NCBI GenBank assembly: GCA_900543525.1
Contig: UQRS01000071.1
Span: 1-10,793 of the forward strand
Direction of reading: 5' to 3'
Source of the DNA: an uncultured Oscillospiraceae bacterium
Lineage (GTDB): Bacteria; Bacillota; Clostridia; Oscillospirales; Acutalibacteraceae
Length of the DNA: 10,793 nucleotides
Shown piece after piece: positions 5,739 to 10,793 of this stretch; the first letter of the stretch is position 1; each line of letters opens with the position of its first letter. The notes beneath the pieces are model-generated. The model worked only from the letters and a program-made list of their open reading frames with translations, searched no databases and was not told the origin of the DNA. The translations under genes were made by a program, and so were the position numbers.

Positions 5739-6668
5739 ATGGAACTGCTCAGGAAAAACAGTCCGCCCGTTTCCAGCTCGGGAGAAGCGGGCAGAGCCTC
5801 TGCCGGGATGATCAACAAAAAGACGCTGCGGGATCGGCTGCGCGAGTATAAGCGGTCGCCGCTCTCGGCATTGCTGCATCTTCTGGTGATATTGGCGGCG
5901 GCCGTTACGGCGGCAGCGCTGCTCTTTATTATTGTGTACATTCTGGTAAACGGTATCCCGAATTTGAAACCCAGCCTCTTCTCTCTTACTTATACGTCGG
6001 AGAACGTTTCGATGCTGCCGTCGATTGTCAACACCCTGATTATGGCGGTGCTTTCTCTGTTGATTGCGGGGCCGCTCGGCATTTTCGCGGCAATTTACCT
6101 GGTGGAGTATGCCGGCCGCGGCAACAAGCTGGTTTCGGTCATCCGCATGACGGCCGAGACGCTGTCGGGCATTCCGTCGATCGTGTACGGCATCTTCGGC
6201 ATGATCTTTTTTGTAACGGCCATGCACCTCGGTTACTCGATTCTGGCGGGCGCGCTGACCATGTCGATCATGATTCTGCCGCTCATCATGCGCACGACCG
6301 AGGAGGCGCTGCAGTCGGTGCCCGACGCCTACCGGGAGGGGAGCTTCGGCCTTGGCGCCGGCCGGCTGCGCACGGTTTTCAGGATTGTGCTGCCCTCGGC
6401 CGTACCGGGCATTCTGGCCGGTGTGATCCTGGCGGTCGGCCGCGTCATCGGAGAGACGGCCGCCCTGATTTTTACGGCCGGCACCGTGGCCGAGATCCCG
6501 GACAATCTGCTCTCCTCCGGTCGGACGCTGGCCGTGCATATGTACCAGCTCTCCCGCGAGGCGCTGCACACCGGAGAGGCTTATGCGACCGCGGTGGTAA
6601 CGCTGCTGGTCGTGCTGGCGCTCAACACGCTTTCGGCGCTGATCGCCCGAAAAATTACCAGGAGGTGA
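5739..6668 (+). CDS. pstA: Phosphate ABC transporter permease PstA
   Basis: A 309-residue partner of PstC in the transport channel. Six hydrophobic segments are visible (about 43-70, 96-124, 143-162, 168-187, 221-247, 282-303). Family signatures are SENVSMLPSIVNTL (87-100), GIFAAIYLVEYAGRGNK (114-130), SGIPSIVYGIFG (143-154), and the EAA loop REGSFGLGAGRLRTVFRIVL (199-218) followed by AVPGILAGVILAVGRVIGET (221-240). The first 23 residues are a Ser/Pro/Gly-rich stretch not typical of the family. ATG 5808 (M24, MINKKTLRD) would give a more usual N-terminus but lacks a good ribosome binding site. ATG 5739 has GGAAAGG about 14 nt upstream. The stop overlaps the ribosome binding site of pstB, which suggests translational coupling. 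Confidence 0.93.
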   Translation: MELLRKNSPPVSSSGEAGRASAGMINKKTLRDRLREYKRSPLSALLHLLVILAAAVTAAALLFIIVYILVNGIPNLKPSLFSLTYTSENVSMLPSIVNTLIMAVLSLLIAGPLGIFAAIYLVEYAGRGNKLVSVIRMTAETLSGIPSIVYGIFGMIFFVTAMHLGYSILAGALTMSIMILPLIMRTTEEALQSVPDAYREGSFGLGAGRLRTVFRIVLPSAVPGILAGVILAVGRVIGETAALIFTAGTVAEIPDNLLSSGRTLAVHMYQLSREALHTGEAYATAVVTLLVVLALNTLSALIARKITRR

Positions 6669-6674
6669 CCCGGT

Positions 6675-7424
6675 ATGTCGAAAATCAGCATACAGGACTT
6701 AAATCTTTATTACGGGAATTTTCATGCCCTCAAAACCATAAATCTGGAAATCGAGCCCAATCAGGTGACGGCCTTTATCGGACCGTCCGGCTGCGGAAAA
6801 TCCACACTGCTGAAAAGCCTGAACCGGATGAACGATCTGGTGGAGGGCTGCCGCATCACGGGGAAAATTACCCTCGATGGGGAGGATATTTACAGCGGCT
6901 ATGACACCAATCTGCTGCGCAAACGGGTCGGCATGGTCTTTCAGAAGCCCAATCCCTTCCCGATGAGCATTTACGACAATATCGCCTTCGGGCCGCGGAC
7001 GCACGGCATCCGCTCCCGCATCCGGCTGGACGAGATTGTGGAGAAATCCCTGCGCAGCGCGGCCATCTGGGACGAGGTTAAGGATCGGCTGAAAAAGAGC
7101 GCGCTCGGCCTCTCGGGCGGACAGCAGCAGAGGCTGTGTATCGCCCGCTCTCTTGCGGTCGAGCCGGAGGTGCTGCTGCTGGATGAGCCGACCAGCGCCC
7201 TCGACCCGATTTCGACCTCGAAAATTGAGGATCTTGCGGTCGAGCTGAAAAAGGGTTATACTATTGTCATGGTGACCCACAATATGCAGCAGGCTGCCCG
7301 GATCTCCGACAAGACCGCCTTTTTCCTGCTTGGCGAGATGGTCGAGTATAATGAAACCGACACCCTCTTCTCCATGCCGAGAGATAAGCGGTGCGAGGAT
7401 TATATTACCGGGAGGTTTGGATAA
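6675..7424 (+). CDS. pstB: Phosphate ABC transporter ATP-binding protein PstB
   Basis: A 249-residue ATPase that powers phosphate import from the cytoplasmic face of the PstCA channel. All motifs are intact: Walker A GPSGCGKST (36-44), Q-loop Q90 in GMVFQKPNPFPMSIYDN, ABC signature LSGGQQQR (146-153), Walker B VLLLDEP (166-172), D-loop SALD (174-177), and switch histidine H202 in MVTHNMQQA. The PNPFPMSIYDN segment and the C-terminal CEDYITGRFG are characteristic of PstB. Length is that of the family. GGAGG at 6661-6665, inside the end of pstA, lies 9 nt before the ATG. The stop TAA shares its last base with the phoU start (TAATG), so the two genes should be translationally coupled. Confidence 0.97.
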   Translation: MSKISIQDLNLYYGNFHALKTINLEIEPNQVTAFIGPSGCGKSTLLKSLNRMNDLVEGCRITGKITLDGEDIYSGYDTNLLRKRVGMVFQKPNPFPMSIYDNIAFGPRTHGIRSRIRLDEIVEKSLRSAAIWDEVKDRLKKSALGLSGGQQQRLCIARSLAVEPEVLLLDEPTSALDPISTSKIEDLAVELKKGYTIVMVTHNMQQAARISDKTAFFLLGEMVEYNETDTLFSMPRDKRCEDYITGRFG

Positions 7425-8074
7425 TGCGCAACCGATTTGACAAACAGCTGGAGGAGCTGGGAATTGAGCTGACCCGTATGGGTGCGCGGATCGAGGATGC
7501 GATCCGGTTTGCCACGCGGGCGCTGACCGAGCGGGATGCCTCGGCGGCCGGGCTGGCGATTGAGGCTGACAGCGAGATTGACGAGCTGGAGAAGGATATT
7601 GAACAGCGCTGCTTTAAGCTGCTGCTGCATGAGCAGCCGGTGGCCTCCGACCTGCGGCTGGTCTCGGCCGCACTCAAGATGATTACCGACATGGAACGGA
7701 TCGGAGATCAGGCGGCCGACATCACCGAGCTGGCCATGGCCATGGCCGGGCGCCGACAGGCGGAGAACCTCGACCTCGTGCCCAAAATGGCCGAGGCAAC
7801 CATTAAAATGGTGACCGGCAGCGTGGAGGCCTTTGTGCGCAAGGACAAGGAGCTGGCGGTGTCGGTTTGTGAAAGCGACGATGTGGTAGACGGCCTCTTC
7901 AACCGGGTTAAGGATGACATTGTCGGCATGATCCGGGAGAACGCCGCGCTGAGTGAGCAGGCCATCGACCTCTTGATGGTGGCGAAATATTTTGAACGGA
8001 TCGGCGACCACGCCGTGAACATTGCCGGCTGGGTGATTTTCTCGATCACGGGAAAGCACGGCAAGGAGAAATAA
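7424..8074 (+). CDS. phoU: Phosphate signalling regulator PhoU
   Basis: A 216-residue cytoplasmic helical-bundle protein that links PstSCAB transport state to the PhoR kinase and restrains Pho signalling when phosphate is plentiful. It has the two homologous three-helix halves of PhoU, each with the metal-binding signature: ERIGDQAADI (91-100) and ERIGDHAVNI (191-200), exactly 100 residues apart. The N-terminus MRNRFDKQLEEL is the normal family start. ATG 7424 overlaps the pstB stop by one base and has GGAGG 8 nt upstream, so it is preferred to the ATG 33 bp earlier within pstB. It ends 90 bp before the response regulator. That gap contains an imperfect hairpin (AAACGGCGG at 8092-8100 with CCGCCGACCGTTT at 8114-8126) and no T-run. 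Confidence 0.96.
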   Translation: MRNRFDKQLEELGIELTRMGARIEDAIRFATRALTERDASAAGLAIEADSEIDELEKDIEQRCFKLLLHEQPVASDLRLVSAALKMITDMERIGDQAADITELAMAMAGRRQAENLDLVPKMAEATIKMVTGSVEAFVRKDKELAVSVCESDDVVDGLFNRVKDDIVGMIRENAALSEQAIDLLMVAKYFERIGDHAVNIAGWVIFSITGKHGKEK

Positions 8075-8164
8075 ATATGTTTTGTCCGGCCAAACGGCGG
8101 GAGGCTTGCAATGCCGCCGACCGTTTCGGCGTCCGGAGATATTTGAAAAGGGAGGGCGGCTTTT

Positions 8165-8839
8165 ATGAAAATTTATATCGTGGAGGATGACGCCGACATC
8201 CGGGAGATGGAGAGCTACGCCCTTCGCAACAGCGGCTTTGAAGTGGAGGAGTTTTCCACTGCGGCCGAGCTGTATCCGGCGCTGGAGCGGGAGCGTCCGG
8301 CACTTTTGCTGCTGGACATCATGCTGCCGGGTGAGGACGGGCTGCACATCCTCCGCACCCTGCGGGAGAAGGCCGAGACGGCCGAGCTTCCGGTCATGAT
8401 GGTGACCGCCAAAACGACCGAGATGGATAAGGTCCGCGGCCTCGACACCGGGGCCGACGATTACATAACCAAGCCGTTTGGCGTGATGGAATTTATCTCC
8501 CGCATCAAGGCGCTGCTGCGCCGTACGGCCAAGGCGCCGGGGCAAAGCGCGCTTTATACGGTCGGGGGGATTTTGCTGGACGACCTTGCCCACACGGTCA
8601 CGGCCGACGGCGTGCCGTGCGCGCTGACCTACAAGGAGTACGAGCTGCTGAAATTCCTCATGCTGAACAGGGAGATTGTGCTCAGCCGGGAGAAAATCAT
8701 GGACAAGGTATGGGGCTTCGACTATGAAGGGGAGAGCCGGACGGTCGACATGCATATCAAGACGCTGCGGCAAAAGCTCGGCAGCTGCGGCGCACTGATC
8801 AAGACGGTTCGGAACGTCGGATATAAAATCAGCGGCTGA
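8165..8839 (+). CDS. phoB: PhoB/PhoP-type response regulator (OmpR family)
   Basis: A 224-residue transcription factor expected to be phosphorylated by the kinase encoded downstream and to activate phosphate-starvation genes. The receiver domain (1-120) has acidic residues EDD (7-9), phospho-acceptor D51 in LLLLDIMLPGEDG, T81 in MVTAK and K103 in ITKPF. The C-terminal winged helix (about 130-224) has LTYKEYELLKFL (154-165), the recognition helix region SRTVDMHIKTLRQKLG (191-206), and the wing TVRNVGYKI (214-222). GGAGG at 8151-8155 lies 9 nt before the ATG. Position next to pst-phoU and before a PhoR-like kinase supports the phosphate assignment. By sequence alone many OmpR regulators look alike. 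Its likely target is the TTTACA array at 3566-3605. Confidence 0.9.
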   Translation: MKIYIVEDDADIREMESYALRNSGFEVEEFSTAAELYPALERERPALLLLDIMLPGEDGLHILRTLREKAETAELPVMMVTAKTTEMDKVRGLDTGADDYITKPFGVMEFISRIKALLRRTAKAPGQSALYTVGGILLDDLAHTVTADGVPCALTYKEYELLKFLMLNREIVLSREKIMDKVWGFDYEGESRTVDMHIKTLRQKLGSCGALIKTVRNVGYKISG

Positions 8840-8882
8840 TTTCTGGCCGGCGGCCGACTTTTCGGACAGCAGCCGTTTTTTT
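8831..8882 (+). terminator. Terminator- or attenuator-like hairpin between the regulator and kinase genes
   Basis: AGCGGCTG (8831-8838, inside the end of the regulator gene) can pair with CAGCCGTT (8870-8877; six Watson-Crick pairs, one G-U and one A-U). The loop includes GC-rich sub-stems such as GGCC-GGC-GGCC. Seven T residues (8876-8882) follow. The large loop makes it weaker than a textbook terminator, so partial read-through into the kinase gene is more likely than a complete stop. Confidence 0.35.
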
Positions 8883-8965
8883 CGGATATTGCCTGCCGGG
8901 GCGGCGCGCTGTTCTTCTCAGACTGCAGAAAGGATGCTTTTGCCGGCGAAAGCGCAGGGACGGTT

Positions 8966-10663
8966 ATGGAGGAAAAAATTACCGGACATCTGTTTTTTAT
9001 GGGCCTTGCGGCGGCGGTTGTGACCGCCGTGATCACAATCTTTATCTTTAACGGCCGCCTGCAGGCCAGGGTGCAGGCCGATCTGGCCGACAGCGCCGAC
9101 CTGATTGTGCAGGCGTACGACGCCCTCGATCAGCCGGAGGAGCTGCGCCGGTTTTCAAAAAATCTGCGGGTGACGCTGATCGAGCCGGACGGCCGGGTGC
9201 TGTTTGACAGCGTGGCCGACGCGGCGGCGATGGAAAATCATGCCGACCGTCCGGAGGTTTCCGCCGCGCTGTCTACCGGCGTGGGAGAGGCGATCCGCCG
9301 CTCGACAACCGATATGGCCAACGCGTATTATGTCGCCGTCCGCCTGCACGACGGGCGGGTGCTGCGCGTCTCCTCCGAGGCGGCCGGCACGCTGGAGGTG
9401 CTCAGCGGCGCGTATGGGGCGCTGATTGTTCTGTTTATCGGGCTGCTGCTGCTTTCGGTCTTTCTGGCCGTTTTTTTGACCCGCAGCCTGATCCAGCCGA
9501 TTAACCGTCTGGCTGAATCGATCGACGACATCGACCCCGAGCAGGAGGAGAAGGTCTATCCGGAGCTTGCCCCGTTTGTGGAAAAGATTCAAGCGCAGCG
9601 GTCGGAAAACCGCCGGCAGCTCAAGGCGCTGGCGGACGAGCAGGAAAAGCTTTCCGCGATTATGGAGAGTATGTCGGAGGGGCTTCTTGTTCTGGACAGC
9701 GACCGGCAGGTGTTGATGATCAACCGCAGCGCGGAGGAGTATCTGGGCTGTGCCGGACAGGAAGCGAGCGGCAGCCGGAATATTTTGTATTTCATCCGCA
9801 ACCGCGAAATTCTGGAGGCTGTGGAGCGCGCGGCCGGGGGAGAAAATGTATCGGTCACGGTCGGCCTCACCGGCCGCGACCTGCAGGTGGTGACCGGCCC
9901 GGCCCGGATCGACGAACAGCAGACGGGGGTAATCTGCTTTTTGCTGGATGTGACCGAAAAAATGCAGATCGAAAAAATGAAGCAGGATTTTACCGCCAAT
10001 GTCTCGCATGAGCTGAAAACCCCACTGACCTCCATCTCCGGCTATGCGGAGATGATTGAGAACGGCATGGCCAAGGCGGAGGATGTAGAAAACTTCGCCG
10101 CCAGGATTCATAAGGAGGCCGGCCGGCTTCTGACCCTGATCAGCGATATCATCCGGCTGTCGGAGCTGGATGAAATGCCGGAGCATGAGGCCTTCGTGCC
10201 GGTCGATCTGCTGGAGGTTGCGCAGGACTGTGCGGGGCTGCTCGTCCTCCAGGCCGAGAAGCACGGAGTGCAGCTGGCGGTCGAAGGAGAGTCGTTTCAG
10301 GTTCTCGGCAGCCGCAGCATGCTGGATGAGCTGGCCTATAACCTCGCCGACAATGCCATCCGGTACAACAAGCCGGGCGGCAGCGTCACCCTCCGGGTAG
10401 AGCCGGGGCGCCTGATCGTTTCGGACACGGGGATCGGCATTCCGGAGAAGGATCAGCGACGGGTGTTTGAACGGTTTTACCGGGTGGACAAAAGCCGCTC
10501 GAAGGAGACGGGGGGCACCGGCCTCGGCCTTGCGATTGCGCAGCATATCGCCCGTCGGCATGGGGCGGAAATCCTCTTGAGAAGCCGCGAGGGTGCCGGG
10601 ACGGAGATTACAGTGGAGTTCCCGGTGGGAGAGGATCGTGCACAAACCGAAAAGCTTTCATAA
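8966..10663 (+). CDS. phoR: PhoR-type sensor histidine kinase with extracellular, HAMP-like and PAS domains
   Basis: A 565-residue membrane kinase that should phosphorylate the upstream regulator under phosphate limitation. Order: transmembrane helix (about 9-28); extracellular sensor region (about 30-148); second helix (about 150-172); HAMP-like linker starting RSLIQPINRLAESID (173-187); coiled region; PAS domain (about 228-330, with MSEGLLVLDSDRQVLMIN); and the HisKA dimerisation domain with H348 in NVSHELKTPLTSISGYAE. The ATPase domain has N463 in NLADNAIRYN, DTGIGIP (487-493), FERFYRVDKSRS (501-512) and GGTGLGLA (516-523). The HAMP plus PAS layout matches Bacillus-type PhoR. ATG 8966 has a modest CAGGGA 5 nt upstream. 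It lies 126 bp after the regulator with a terminator-like hairpin between. No clear terminator follows it. Confidence 0.92.
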   Translation: MEEKITGHLFFMGLAAAVVTAVITIFIFNGRLQARVQADLADSADLIVQAYDALDQPEELRRFSKNLRVTLIEPDGRVLFDSVADAAAMENHADRPEVSAALSTGVGEAIRRSTTDMANAYYVAVRLHDGRVLRVSSEAAGTLEVLSGAYGALIVLFIGLLLLSVFLAVFLTRSLIQPINRLAESIDDIDPEQEEKVYPELAPFVEKIQAQRSENRRQLKALADEQEKLSAIMESMSEGLLVLDSDRQVLMINRSAEEYLGCAGQEASGSRNILYFIRNREILEAVERAAGGENVSVTVGLTGRDLQVVTGPARIDEQQTGVICFLLDVTEKMQIEKMKQDFTANVSHELKTPLTSISGYAEMIENGMAKAEDVENFAARIHKEAGRLLTLISDIIRLSELDEMPEHEAFVPVDLLEVAQDCAGLLVLQAEKHGVQLAVEGESFQVLGSRSMLDELAYNLADNAIRYNKPGGSVTLRVEPGRLIVSDTGIGIPEKDQRRVFERFYRVDKSRSKETGGTGLGLAIAQHIARRHGAEILLRSREGAGTEITVEFPVGEDRAQTEKLS

Positions 10664-10686
10664 AAAAGAAGCCGCCACTGGATAAA

Positions 10687-10720
10687 TGAACCGCCCCTGT
10701 AAAAACGGACAATAGACAAA
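10687..10720 (+). mobile_element. IS3/IS150-like left terminus, first (probable remnant)
   Basis: TGAACCGCCCCTGTAAAAAC leads into GGACAATAGACAAA. The pattern TGAaC-(A/C)-CCCC-(N)-AAAA-GGACA resembles the ends of IS3-family (IS150 group) elements as I remember them. TAGACA followed 16 bp later by GATAAT (ending near 10740) could be a promoter within the end. Only about 50 bp separate it from a second, similar end, so this copy is probably a remnant or the site of a nested insertion. Confidence 0.4.
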
Positions 10721-10739
10721 GCGCCCCTATGTAGGATAA

Positions 10740-10793
10740 TGAAGTGACCCCAAAAAGTTAGACAAAAATAAGAATAAAAATTGTTCAAGCTAC
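10740..10793 (+). mobile_element. IS3/IS150-like left terminus, second (cut by window edge)
   Basis: TGAAGTGACCCCAAAAAGTT followed by AGACAAAAATAAG closely resembles a terminal inverted repeat of an IS150-type insertion sequence. The flank is A+T-rich, unlike the GC-rich genes before it. The transposase would lie to the right, outside the window, so the family cannot be confirmed here. Confidence 0.5.

Noticed and set aside
8092..8126. Terminator between phoU and the regulator gene
   Set aside because: The stem is bulged and no T-run follows, so transcription most likely continues.
7400..8773. Long - strand open frame opposite phoU and the regulator gene
   Set aside because: It crosses two well-supported genes and their gap, has no family motifs, and is explained by codon bias.
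9155..10645. Long - strand open frame opposite the kinase gene
   Set aside because: It has His/Gln/Arg-rich mirror composition, no start signal and no domain.

Overview
The window looks like chromosomal DNA from a GC-rich, endospore-forming member of the Clostridia, probably an Oscillospirales/Ruminococcaceae-type gut bacterium. The reasons are two sporulation or germination genes (a SpoVAF/GerA-family membrane protein and a SpoVB-family flippase), strong AGGAGG-type ribosome binding sites, a TTG start, and a phosphate cluster whose PstS has the lobe order I recall from gut Clostridia. The genus cannot be settled from the sequence alone.

Layout. (1) Positions 1-1681: a single spoVAF-like gene on the + strand, preceded by a near-perfect forespore (sigma-G/F type) promoter and followed by a strong hairpin terminator. 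(2) Positions 1702-3195: a spoVB-like gene on the - strand, convergent with spoVAF and starting at TTG behind a perfect Shine-Dalgarno. (3) Positions 3196-3646: a long divergent intergenic region. It holds two nearly identical 70-bp direct repeats and, next to pstS, a PhoP/PhoB-box-like array of TTTACA units ending just upstream of a -10 element. (4) Positions 3647-10663: a complete phosphate-uptake and phosphate-sensing cluster in one direction: pstS, a 264-bp structured gap, pstC, pstA, pstB, phoU, a PhoB/PhoP-type response regulator, and a PhoR-type histidine kinase with a PAS domain. (5) Positions 10664-10793: an A+T-rich edge with two tandem sequences resembling left ends of IS3/IS150-type insertion sequences. 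No transposase lies inside the window.

How it works together. PstS is a lipoprotein that binds phosphate outside the cell. PstC and PstA form the channel and PstB powers it. PhoU couples transporter state to the kinase PhoR, which phosphorylates the response regulator. The regulator would bind the direct repeats upstream of pstS, closing an autoregulatory loop.

The most interesting observation is that PstS is circularly permuted. The segment that is C-terminal in ordinary PstS (starting at the SREEGSGTR phosphate-binding motif) comes first, and the ordinary N-terminal segment (GSSSVSP to WDEIGG) comes second, with the break exactly at the usual junction. Other notable points are the structured pstS-pstC gap, a terminator-like hairpin between the regulator and kinase genes, and the 70-bp repeats beside the pst promoter.
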